DNA of 38,232 nucleotides from Clostridia bacterium (lineage in GTDB: Bacteria; Bacillota; Clostridia; Oscillospirales; CAG-272). Shown here piece by piece: positions 1 to 6,811 of the stretch (position 1 is its first letter; the number at the start of each line of letters is the position of its first letter). Made by a program: the position numbers and the translations under genes. The notes under the pieces are model-generated. The model worked only from the letters and a program-made list of their open reading frames with translations. It ran no database searches and was not told where the DNA came from. The DNA lies in assembly GCA_017481225.1 (NCBI GenBank), contig JAFUPM010000054.1, positions 1 through 38,232 of the forward strand, written 5' to 3'.

Positions 1-462
1 GAAGGAGTCGGCACCGTTGAATACGGGGAAGGTGTGCCATATAACGTCACCGCCCGTAAAGCTTGGATACTTGACAAATCTGCAATCAATAAAGTCTACA
101 ACGTAGCCGAGAGCCAGCCTGTCTATCATATTGCCGATACCGCCGGATACCACGAGGGCTATGGAAATTTCATATAGCTTGCTCCCGGCGTGTCCGAGGT
201 AAAGGTATACCGTAAAGCCAACGATAGCAACCGTGGATATAAGGATAAATATCCACCTTGACTCCGAGAACATACCGAACGCAGCACCTCTGTTTTCAAC
301 GTAAGTGAGGTGCAAAATACCGTCTATGAGGGGGAGCGTGTCGAGTTTTGACAGCTTTTCAACAGACAGCCACTTAGTTATTTGGTCGAGAATTATACCT
401 AGGGCAATTATGACTGACCAGAGAATATAATCCCTCGTTTCTTTCTTTTTATAAAGCTTCAT
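1..462 (-). CDS. lspA: Lipoprotein signal peptidase (signal peptidase II), 3' end cut off
   Basis: LspA is the membrane aspartic protease that removes the signal peptide from prolipoproteins after lipidation. Reading from ATG at 462, 154 codons are present before the window edge. The first hydrophobic segment is at about residues 12-27, followed by VENRGAAFG (residues 55-63), GGIGNMIDR (108-115) and FNGADS (148-153). These are the conserved LspA blocks, and both catalytic aspartates are there (D114, D152). Only the last membrane segment should be missing, since family members are about 150-170 residues. A good ribosome binding site (AAAGGACG) precedes the ATG. It is the last visible gene of the yggS-sepF-yggT group on this strand, 124 bases beyond yggT. 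A surface lipoprotein at the other end of the window would be one of its substrates. I read this translation directly from the complement; identification is firm. Confidence 0.95.
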   Translation of the reverse strand, partial: MKLYKKKETRDYILWSVIIALGIILDQITKWLSVEKLSKLDTLPLIDGILHLTYVENRGAAFGMFSESRWIFILISTVAIVGFTVYLYLGHAGSKLYEISIALVVSGGIGNMIDRLALGYVVDFIDCRFVKYPSFTGGDVIWHTFPVFNGADSF

Positions 463-586
463 TTTTCGTCCTTTCCCAGGGGGAGCGCCACACGGCGAAA
501 GATTAGCTCCTCTATCTCACCCCGTCACACATTCAGACGGTGCGTCGGTGAGGCGAGAGCCTTATTCTATAATAACCTAGATTAGT

Positions 587-862
587 TCAGATTGCAGGCA
601 GGAACGTCGTCAGCAAGGACAAAAGCACCGCCGTTATAAAGAACGACCAATCTATAGGGGAATCCTGCCCGATATTCAGCTTCACAAGAACGAAGCGCAC
701 AGGAGCAATAAAAGGCTCGGTAATAAGGCAGGAGATACCGTAGAGCCTACTCTCCTCGGGGTTGAGGAAGAAGGGGAGAAGCATTCTCGCCAGCATACCG
801 AAGTAAACCACCTCGAGGAGTATGGCTACGGTTTTTGCAATAATAAAAAATAATGTTTCCAA
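587..862 (-). CDS. yggT: YggT family integral membrane protein (YlmG-like)
   Basis: A small membrane protein of the YggT/YlmG family, 91 residues from the chosen start, the usual family length. It has two hydrophobic stretches (about residues 4-30 and 72-91) around the typical central segment FFLNPEESRLYGISCLITEPFIAP. The family is linked to cell-division and envelope genes in Firmicutes but its biochemical role is not settled. The reading frame stays open up to an ATG at 922, but that ATG lies in the 83-bp tandem repeats and has no ribosome binding site. TTG at 862 follows AAGGA with 7 bases spacing and begins ETLFFIIAKT, so I prefer it. It follows sepF in the same direction, as in the ylm cluster of many Firmicutes, but is separated from it by about 400 bases of repeats. 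Confidence 0.85.
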   Translation of the reverse strand: METLFFIIAKTVAILLEVVYFGMLARMLLPFFLNPEESRLYGISCLITEPFIAPVRFVLVKLNIGQDSPIDWSFFITAVLLSLLTTFLPAI

Positions 863-905
863 CTCAGTTTCCTTAAAGTTTTTGAAAATCGATTCGCTCG
901 AGGCT

Positions 906-1187
906 CCGCGACAGAGCAACAATCCCTAAAGCAAGCCACAAGGGCGAGCCTCGTGTAGCCTCAAGCAGCATTGCCGAGGTGTCACTTACCGCGGCAGAGC
1001 AATAATCCCGAAAGCAAGCCACAAGGGTGAGCCTCGTGTAGCCGCAAGCAGCATTGCCAAGGTGTCACTTACCGCGACAGGGCAACAATCCCGAAAGCAA
1101 GCCACAAGGGCGAGCCTCGGGTAGCCGCAAGCAGCATTGCCGAGGTGTCACTTACCGCGACAGAGCAGCAATCCCTAAAGCAAGCCC
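906..1187. repeat. 83-bp tandem repeat, about 3.4 copies
   Basis: Copies begin at 906, 989, 1072 and 1155 (the last partial), each with CCGCG(A/G)CAG(A/G)GCA, so the period is exactly 83 bases. Copies differ by only a few substitutions. Each contains GCAAGCCACAAGGG and AGCAGCATTGCC. Because 83 is not a multiple of three and frames are not kept open, it is not a coding repeat. It fills the space between sepF and yggT, just upstream of the yggT ribosome binding site, and would be transcribed if the operon is continuous. There are no unique spacers, so this is not a CRISPR array. Confidence 0.93.
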
Positions 1188-1207
1188 ATAACCTCGGGAT
1201 AGCTTTG

Positions 1208-1238
1208 CGGGGATCGGCGTGTTATGCGCTGATCCCCG
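1208..1238 (-). terminator. Strong stem-loop 3' of sepF (terminator or processing hairpin)
   Basis: CGGGGATC at 1208-1215 pairs with GATCCCCG at 1231-1238, and the stem continues inward with two G-T wobbles to about 13 base pairs and a five-base loop. It lies 22 bases past the sepF stop codon. There is no T-run after the stem on the minus strand, so it is weak as an intrinsic terminator and could instead protect the sepF mRNA end or attenuate transcription into yggT. Confidence 0.45.
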
Positions 1239-1260
1239 ATGATTGTAATATATTCCGTCC

Positions 1261-1683
1261 TTAGTCGTCGGACACGTCTACGTTATGAGGCGTGATGATA
1301 AACGTGCTCTTAGATACGTTCTTGATTTCGCCGCCGGTGGAATAGGTTACGCCGTTGAGGAAGTCAAGCATTCTGATAATGGTATCACGGTCAAGCTTCT
1401 CAAGGTTGAGAACTACGGTGCAGCCTGCAAGAAGGTGGTCCGCAATAGAGCTTACGTCACCGAACTCCTCGGGGCAAACCAGCTTAAGCTCGATGTTGCT
1501 GTCCTGATCTCCGTTTGCAATCATAGGAGCTACGGGCTTTTTGGGTGCGGGCTCCTCAATAGCGGGAACCTCTGCCTCAACGGGCTCCTCTGCCTCCTCG
1601 TCGAAGGGCTTGAAGGTGACCTCGGTCTCCTCGGTTTTCTTCATTTTCTTAAGCTTTTCTGCAAGTGTTTCAAACATTCCCAT
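1261..1683 (-). CDS. sepF: Cell division protein SepF
   Basis: SepF binds FtsZ and tethers the Z ring to the membrane in Gram-positive bacteria. The 140-residue protein has the expected parts: a short amphipathic N-terminus (MGMFETLAEKLKKMKK) that would serve as membrane anchor, an acidic and proline-rich linker (about residues 20-55), and the folded SepF (DUF552) core from about residue 65, including a helix-strand region around LDRDTIIRMLDFLNGVTY and the C-terminal STFIITPHNV. ATG at 1683 is preceded by AAGGAGA at good spacing. It starts 28 bases after yggS ends and is likely co-transcribed from the promoter at 2427-2455. The yggS-sepF-yggT order is the conserved ylm cluster, though ylmH and divIVA, which often follow yggT, are not seen before lspA. 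Confidence 0.95.
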   Translation of the reverse strand: MGMFETLAEKLKKMKKTEETEVTFKPFDEEAEEPVEAEVPAIEEPAPKKPVAPMIANGDQDSNIELKLVCPEEFGDVSSIADHLLAGCTVVLNLEKLDRDTIIRMLDFLNGVTYSTGGEIKNVSKSTFIITPHNVDVSDD

Positions 1684-1711
1684 TTATGTCTCCTTATCTT
1701 TTATTCTTCGT

Positions 1712-2404
1712 TTAGCTTTTTTGGAACAGTCTCCTGCCGACTCGCACAAGGGTGGAGCCCTCCTCGATAGCCACTCTGTAGCTGTCGCTCATACCCATAG
1801 AGAGTATACCCTCGCCGGAGAAGCCCACACGCTCACCGATAGTGTCGAAAAGCTCACGGGTCAGCCTGAAATACACTCTCGAATCCTCGGGGTCCTCACA
1901 CACGGGACCCATAGTCATAAGTCCCCCGACCGAAAGGTGAGGATACTTAGCAAGCCCACGGACGAACTCCTCGGCGCACTCGGGCATAATACCGCCCTTG
2001 TTAGGCTCTCTTCCCGAGTTGATTTCCACAAGCACGGGCACAATACGTGAGACCCTCTCCGCCTGCCTTTCAATCTCCTCAGCCAGAGCAAAGGAGTCGA
2101 GGGAGTGAATGAGAGAGACGTCCTCTATTATGTACTTCACCTTGTTGCGCTGGAGGTTGCCTATCTCGTGGAGCCTTGGAGCGAAGCCCTTTTCGTGAAG
2201 GAGCTTGCCGCGCCGCGAGAGCTGCTGAGGTCGGTTTTCGCCAACGTCCATGACACCCGCCTCCGCAAGAGCAATAAGCTCCTCGTCGGTACCGCTTTTG
2301 GTAACCGCCACAAGTGTGATATTACGTGAATATTTCTCGCTGTACTCGCGAAGCTCGCCTGTGAGGGCGAGAAGGTTTTCTTTAATGTAATCGTAGTTTT
2401 CCAT
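1712..2404 (-). CDS. yggS: YggS/YlmE family PLP-binding protein (PLP homeostasis)
   Basis: A single-domain alanine-racemase-fold protein that binds pyridoxal phosphate and affects vitamin B6 and amino-acid homeostasis; no enzymatic reaction is established for the family. From ATG at 2404 it is 230 residues, the normal length. It carries LVAVTKSGTDEE with the PLP-binding Lys, GVMDVGENRPQQL, HEIGNLQRNKVKYI, VLVEINSGREPNKGG, GLMTMGP, LSMGMSDSY and GSTLVRVGRRLF, all signature blocks. An upstream in-frame ATG at 2455 overlaps the promoter, so I chose 2404, which has AGGA eight bases upstream. It is the first gene of the yggS-sepF-yggT-lspA group. Confidence 0.95.
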   Translation of the reverse strand: MENYDYIKENLLALTGELREYSEKYSRNITLVAVTKSGTDEELIALAEAGVMDVGENRPQQLSRRGKLLHEKGFAPRLHEIGNLQRNKVKYIIEDVSLIHSLDSFALAEEIERQAERVSRIVPVLVEINSGREPNKGGIMPECAEEFVRGLAKYPHLSVGGLMTMGPVCEDPEDSRVYFRLTRELFDTIGERVGFSGEGILSMGMSDSYRVAIEEGSTLVRVGRRLFQKS

Positions 2405-2426
2405 AATCCAAATCCTGTTCTGCTTT

Positions 2427-2455
2427 ATTATAACATAAAAGGCACTCCAAATCAA
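2427..2455 (-). promoter_or_regulatory. Sigma-A-type promoter of the yggS operon
   Basis: On the minus strand, -35 TTGATT (2450-2455), a 17-base spacer and a perfect -10 TATAAT (2427-2432). The leader to the yggS ATG would be only about 15-20 bases. It is back to back with the mrnC promoter at 2500-2528. Confidence 0.85.
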
Positions 2456-2499
2456 TACCTTTGATAAATTTTTCTTTAAAATATTATTATTTCTACCTA

Positions 2500-2528
2500 T
2501 TGATTTTGTAGGGGAAATATGATAAAAT
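2500..2528 (+). promoter_or_regulatory. Sigma-A-type promoter of mrnC-hisS-ygiQ
   Basis: -35 TTGATT (2500-2505), a 17-base spacer and -10 TAAAAT (2523-2528). It lies 47 bases before the mrnC start codon and diverges from the yggS promoter. Confidence 0.8.
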
Positions 2529-2575
2529 AAAAAGAGTAATAATTTTTAGCGGATATTCCGCCTCGGAGGACTCTT

Positions 2576-2998
2576 ATGCACGAAAGAATACTCGGTGCAG
2601 CATTGCCGTCGGTGATGGCTCTTGCCTACATAGGCGACGCCCGTCATTCCCTCTTTGTCAGAACTATGCTCGTGGAGCGAGGAATTTGCAAATCGGGGGA
2701 GCTTAACGCAGCATCTCTTGAATACGTAACTGCCGAGGCGCAGGCGCAAATGGCTCGCAGAATAGAGCCCTATCTCCTTGAGGACGAGCGCGAGGTGTAC
2801 CGCCGTGCGGCAAACTCGGGGCATCTCAACAAGCCGAAGCATTCCTCGGCTGCCGACTATCGCGCAGCTACGGGCTTTGAGGCTGTGGTCGGTATGCTTT
2901 CCTATATAGGTGACGAGGAGAGGCTTCGCTACCTTTTGCAAATGGCGCACAGCGATGGTGACGCGCCCAAGAGATGCGATACGAATAACGCTGATTAA
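2576..2998 (+). CDS. mrnC: Mini-ribonuclease III (23S rRNA maturation)
   Basis: MrnC is the RNase III catalytic domain without a double-stranded RNA-binding domain; in Bacillus it processes the ends of the 23S rRNA precursor. The 140-residue protein has the RNase III signature LAYIGDA (D21) and, near the C-terminus, RAATGFEAVVGML (E102), which supply the metal-binding acidic residues. HLNKPKHSSAADYRAATG matches the family region before the second acidic residue. The segment after LAYIGDA reads RHSLFVR where many relatives have VYELYVR, a minor change. ATG at 2576 has GGAGGA directly upstream. hisS follows after 21 bases, so both are probably on one transcript. In many Firmicutes mrnC sits beside cysS, so hisS is a less usual neighbour. 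Confidence 0.92.
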   Translation: MHERILGAALPSVMALAYIGDARHSLFVRTMLVERGICKSGELNAASLEYVTAEAQAQMARRIEPYLLEDEREVYRRAANSGHLNKPKHSSAADYRAATGFEAVVGMLSYIGDEERLRYLLQMAHSDGDAPKRCDTNNAD

Positions 2999-3019
2999 GA
3001 TAACACGGAGGATAAAGAA

Positions 3020-4261
3020 ATGATACAGAAAATTAAAGGAACTATGGATATACTCCCGGGGGAAACTCCCCTTTGGAGATACATTGAAGGCATTATGCGC
3101 GAGGAGGCGGAGAAGTACGGCTACGGTGAAATCCGCACCCCCACCTTCGAGAATACAGAGCTTTTCGTCAGAGGCGTAGGCGACACCACCGACGTCGTGC
3201 AAAAGGAGATGTATACCTTTGCCGACAGAGACGAGGACAGGTCTATCTCTCTGCGCCCCGAGGGTACGGCGTCGGTTGTGCGCGCCCTTATCGAGAACGG
3301 TAAATGCTCCGACCCGATGCCCCTTAAGTATTACTACATCATTTCCTGCTTCCGCCACGAGAAGCCACAGGCAGGAAGGTCACGCGAGTTCTATCAGTTC
3401 GGCACCGAGATGTTCGGCTCTCACAGCCCCGCCTCGGACGCTACCGCTATAGCTCTTGCCAATTCCGTTCTTCGCCGTCTCGGGCTTAAGAACGTAAAGC
3501 TTCATATTAACTCCATAGGCTGTAAGGAGTGCCGTCCGAAGTACCGCGAGGCGCTCGTCCGTTACTTCGACTCCCGTAAGGACAAGCTTTGCGACACCTG
3601 CAAAACCAGGCTTGATAAAAACCCCCTTCGCCTTCTGGACTGCAAAAATCCCGACTGCGCCGAGGGCGCGAAGGCGGCTCCCAGAACCACGGAGCATCTT
3701 TGCGAGAGCTGTGAGAAGAACTTCTCGCTTCTCAAATCCGCCCTGGACGGTATGGGCATTGACTACGTTGTGGACTCCTCTATCGTCCGCGGTCTTGATT
3801 ACTACACGGGTACCGTGTTTGAGTTTATAGCCGAGGGTATCGGCGCTCAGTCCACGGTTTGCGGAGGAGGCAGATATGACGGACTCGTATCCTCTCTCGG
3901 CGGACCCGAGCTGCCGGGCATCGGCTTCGGTATGGGTATAACCAGACTTATACTTGCTATGCGCGAGGCAGGGCTTGATAATATTGAGGGCGCAAAGCCC
4001 AAGCTTTATATTGCCGCTATGGGCGAGTCTGCTATGCTTAAAGCGCTTTCAATAGCCGAAAGACTCCGCAAGGAGGGAGTGTATGCTGAGTGCGACGTGG
4101 TGGGCAGAAGCCTTAAGGCACAGATGAAGTATGCCAACAAAATATCCGCAGAATACACTCTTATCGTAGGTGATAGCGAAATCGAGTCGGGCAAAGCCCA
4201 GCTTCGCAATATGCAAAGCGGTGAGCAGACAGAGGTTGAGCTTGACAGCTTCAGAATTTGA
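3020..4261 (+). CDS. hisS: Histidyl-tRNA synthetase
   Basis: Class II aminoacyl-tRNA synthetase charging tRNA-His. The 413-residue protein starts with IKGTMDILPGE, the usual HisRS opening. Motif 2 is at HEKPQAGRSREFYQFGTEMFG (about residues 114-134), the His-specific block is GLDYYTGTVFE, then GGGRYDGL and motif 3 GIGFGMGITRLI. The C-terminal anticodon-binding domain starts at about residue 325 (KLYIAAMGE). Length is typical. A strong GGAGG site precedes the ATG. The middle insertion has Cys pairs (CKECR, CDTCKT, CKNPDC, CESCEKN), as in many clostridial HisRS, which may bind zinc. The TGA stop overlaps a TTG that could start ygiQ, indicating translational coupling. Confidence 0.97.
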   Translation: MIQKIKGTMDILPGETPLWRYIEGIMREEAEKYGYGEIRTPTFENTELFVRGVGDTTDVVQKEMYTFADRDEDRSISLRPEGTASVVRALIENGKCSDPMPLKYYYIISCFRHEKPQAGRSREFYQFGTEMFGSHSPASDATAIALANSVLRRLGLKNVKLHINSIGCKECRPKYREALVRYFDSRKDKLCDTCKTRLDKNPLRLLDCKNPDCAEGAKAAPRTTEHLCESCEKNFSLLKSALDGMGIDYVVDSSIVRGLDYYTGTVFEFIAEGIGAQSTVCGGGRYDGLVSSLGGPELPGIGFGMGITRLILAMREAGLDNIEGAKPKLYIAAMGESAMLKALSIAERLRKEGVYAECDVVGRSLKAQMKYANKISAEYTLIVGDSEIESGKAQLRNMQSGEQTEVELDSFRI

Positions 4262-4263
4262 GC

Positions 4264-6348
4264 ATGAGAGACAGACGTGATTTTCTCCCCGTCAATATGG
4301 GGGACGTGCGTGACCGTAACTGGTCGGAGATAGACTTCGTTTACGTGACGGGTGATGCCTACGTGGATCACCCGTCCTTCGGCGCGGCTATAATCACGAG
4401 AGTTCTGGAGGCGGAGGGCTTCCGCGTTGCCGTCCTCTCACAGCCGGATTACAAAAGCACTAAGGATTTTATGCGCTTCGGAAAGCCGAGGCTCGGCTTT
4501 CTCGTTTCCTCGGGAAATATAGACTCTATGGTTGCCCACTACACGGTAGCCAAGAAAAAGCGCACCTACGACTATTACAGCGCAGGCGGTAAAATGGGCG
4601 CACGCCCCGACCGCGCCGTTATAGTTTACTGTAACAGAATAAGAGAAGCCTTCGGTGACGTTCCCATTATCATCGGAGGACTTGAGGCGTCGCTGCGCCG
4701 ATTTGCTCACTACGATGATTGGGACGACAAGGTTCGCCGCAGTATTCTCGTTGACTCGCGCGCCGATATTCTCACCTACGGAATGGGCGAAAATATTATT
4801 CTCCGCTTAGCGAAGCTCCTCGATAAGGGGGTACCCGTGCGCAAAATTCGCGACGTGCGAGGCTGCGTATACCTTGCGAAGGCAGGGGAGGCGGTTCATT
4901 TCGACTGTGTCAGCGTAGGTGACTACGATACCTTGAAAAGTGACAAGGCGGCTTATGCGCGCGCCTTCGCTACACAGTATAAAAACACCGATTCCGTAAA
5001 AGGAAAGGCTGTTATTGAGTACTATGGGGACAAAATGCTGGTGCAAAACCCTCCTATGCCGCCTCTTGAGCGCCGGGAGCTTGACCGCGTATATTCGCTC
5101 CCCTTCGCCAGGGATTACCACCCCGACTACGACTCACTCGGCGGCGTACCTGCCATAACCGAGGTTAAGTTCTCCATAACCCACAACCGCGGCTGCTTCG
5201 GAGCCTGCAATTTCTGCGCCATAGCATTCCACCAGGGCAGAGAGGTAAGGTCTAGGAGCGAGGAGAGCGTTATCCGCGAGGCGCAGACGATTGCCGCAAT
5301 GCCCGACTTCAAGGGCTACATCAACGACGTAGGCGGTCCTACCGCCAATTTCAGATATCCTTCCTGCGACAGGCAGAAAACCGAGGGCGTTTGTCCTACA
5401 AGGAAATGCCTCTCGCCCACCCCCTGCAAGCACCTTAAAGTAGACCATACAGAGTACGCAAGACTCCTTCGGGAAATAGAGAGTATTCCCAAGGTGAAGA
5501 AGGTATTCGTCAGGTCGGGCATACGCTTCGACTACCTTATGTGCGATAAGGACGACTCCTTTTTCCGTCAGCTTGTGTCAAGGCACGTATCGGGTCAGCT
5601 GAAGGTTGCCCCCGAGCATTGCTCGAATAACGCGCTGTCTATGATGGGCAAGCCGCCCATCGAGGTTTACGAGAGCTTCAGGCGCAAGTATTTTGCCCTT
5701 TGCTCCGAGTTCGGGCTCGAGCAGTATCTCGTGCCTTACCTTATGTCCAGCCACCCCGGCGCAACGATGAACGATGCGGTTGAGATGGCGCTGTGGCTGA
5801 AGAAGTGGGGATATATGCCCGAGCAGGTCCAGGACTTCTATCCCACCCCCGGTACAATATCCACCGTTATGTATTATACGGGCATACACCCTATGACGGG
5901 TAAAGCGGTGTACGTAACCACCGATTATAACGAAAAACGGCTTCAACGCGCCCTTTTGCAGTACTCGAAGCCCGAGAATGCAAATCTTGTGAGAGAGGCT
6001 TTGCGTATAGCAGGCAGAGAGGAGCTTATCGGCTACGGAGCCGACTGCCTTGTGAAGCCCGCCTTCGGGCAGAAGCCCACGGGAGCCCACAGGTCACCCG
6101 AGCAGCCGAGAGGGCGTACTCGAGCCAAAGGTACCGCGAAAGTCGTCGGAAAAGGGACTAATGTAAACAAAACTTCACAGAAGAAAAAAACGGCGCCCAC
6201 CCGTGCGAAGGGCTCTGCCGCCTCTATGAAGAAGATTGACCGTATTTTCGGAGCCGATGCTGACAGAATTCGCAGGGAAGCCGACAGACTTTCAAGCAGC
6301 TCGAAGCGCCCCTCCGGCAAAGGCGGCAGAGCAAAGGGCGGCAAATAA
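4264..6348 (+). CDS. ygiQ: YgiQ family radical SAM protein
   Basis: A radical S-adenosylmethionine protein of the widespread YgiQ family, whose substrate is unknown. It has the N-terminal YgiQ domain (FLPVNMGDVRDRNW, VTGDAYVDHPSFGAAIITRVLE), and a radical SAM core with C311-x3-C315-x2-C318 (CFGACNFC) that would hold the 4Fe-4S cluster. The YgiQ C-terminal region follows, with VAPEHCSNNALSMMGKP and VQDFYPTPGT. From ATG 4264 it is 694 residues. A TTG at 4258 overlapping the hisS stop would add two residues; neither has a clear ribosome binding site, consistent with coupling to hisS. The last roughly 90 residues are low-complexity and rich in Lys, Arg and Ser, a feature of many YgiQ proteins that might bind nucleic acid. 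Confidence 0.93.
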   Translation: MRDRRDFLPVNMGDVRDRNWSEIDFVYVTGDAYVDHPSFGAAIITRVLEAEGFRVAVLSQPDYKSTKDFMRFGKPRLGFLVSSGNIDSMVAHYTVAKKKRTYDYYSAGGKMGARPDRAVIVYCNRIREAFGDVPIIIGGLEASLRRFAHYDDWDDKVRRSILVDSRADILTYGMGENIILRLAKLLDKGVPVRKIRDVRGCVYLAKAGEAVHFDCVSVGDYDTLKSDKAAYARAFATQYKNTDSVKGKAVIEYYGDKMLVQNPPMPPLERRELDRVYSLPFARDYHPDYDSLGGVPAITEVKFSITHNRGCFGACNFCAIAFHQGREVRSRSEESVIREAQTIAAMPDFKGYINDVGGPTANFRYPSCDRQKTEGVCPTRKCLSPTPCKHLKVDHTEYARLLREIESIPKVKKVFVRSGIRFDYLMCDKDDSFFRQLVSRHVSGQLKVAPEHCSNNALSMMGKPPIEVYESFRRKYFALCSEFGLEQYLVPYLMSSHPGATMNDAVEMALWLKKWGYMPEQVQDFYPTPGTISTVMYYTGIHPMTGKAVYVTTDYNEKRLQRALLQYSKPENANLVREALRIAGREELIGYGADCLVKPAFGQKPTGAHRSPEQPRGRTRAKGTAKVVGKGTNVNKTSQKKKTAPTRAKGSAASMKKIDRIFGADADRIRREADRLSSSSKRPSGKGGRAKGGK

Positions 6349-6728
6349 AGCTGCATTTGCGAAAATCGTAAAAATTACGAATGAAAAGCAGGGTTAAATC
6401 ACGGGCAGAATGAAATGAATTGAAAAATTCATAATCAGACGCAAAAGACGCCTTTTCTATCAAATAACGGAAAAGGTTAATTTCTCCTTTTTCCGAGTGC
6501 TTTTTAACACCGTAAGAGAGCTTGAAAGGAAAAATTGTGGATAACTCACCCCGTGTAGGCTTCCAATCGAAGTATTCGGCGGTTTTTCGACAAAAAGTTT
6601 TCCACATTACTAACATACGATTTTGTGGATAACTGTCTTTAGGGGGTGTCACAAACCCGAGCTTACAGTCGGGAAAATACACTTTGTCCACTCCTTTTGC
6701 AATAATTTACGGTGCGGTGCCGAACCCT
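6349..6728. other. Non-coding spacer with DnaA-box-like sites at 6536-6632
   Basis: This 380-base stretch between ygiQ and the helicase gene has no convincing gene. It contains two perfect copies of TGTGGATAA (6536-6544 and 6624-6632), the consensus DnaA box in the same orientation 88 bases apart, and one near match TTTTCCACA in the opposite orientation at 6598-6606. A small inverted repeat TCGTAA-AAA-TTACGA lies at 6366-6380 after ygiQ. A minus-strand reading frame crosses the spacer and runs antisense into ygiQ (GTG near 6682, preceded by AAAGGAG); I do not recognise its product and treat it as unlikely. The sites could be a DnaA titration or regulatory locus. The length and gene context do not resemble a complete replication origin. 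Confidence 0.6.
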
Positions 6729-6757
6729 TTGGCAAGGATTTTCTCTTGCCATATAGT
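6729..6757 (+). promoter_or_regulatory. Promoter of the helicase gene with an embedded palindrome
   Basis: -35 TTGGCA (6729-6734), a 17-base spacer and -10 TATAGT (6752-6757). A perfect inverted repeat TGGCAAG-N8-CTTGCCA (6730-6736 and 6745-6751) occupies the -35 element and the whole spacer up to the -10. This is the position of a classic repressor operator. It does not match the clostridial or Bacillus LexA box that I know (CGAAC-N4-GTTCG). Confidence 0.7.
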
Positions 6758-6811
6758 AGTATTTTTTACGAACATCAAAATGGCTTAAAATAAACGAAGG
6801 TACAAGCTGAT

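Noticed and set aside
906..1187. CRISPR array
   Set aside because: The period is constant and no unique spacers separate repeats; the whole unit is repeated.
1285..2050. Two plus-strand reading frames opposite sepF and yggS
   Set aside because: They are antisense to two well-supported genes, lack ribosome binding sites and show no recognisable domain.
6224..6691. Minus-strand reading frame across the ygiQ-pcrA spacer, with AAAGGAG near its GTG
   Set aside because: Its C-terminal third is the antisense of the basic ygiQ tail, no family is recognisable, and the spacer is better explained by DnaA-like boxes. Kept as a doubt, not called as a gene.
6721..6740. LexA box at the helicase promoter
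   Set aside because: CGAAC is present but the matching GTTCG half-site is missing at the right distance.
6349..6811. Chromosomal replication origin
   Set aside because: Only two perfect DnaA boxes and no adjacent dnaA, dnaN or rpmH gene; not enough for an origin.
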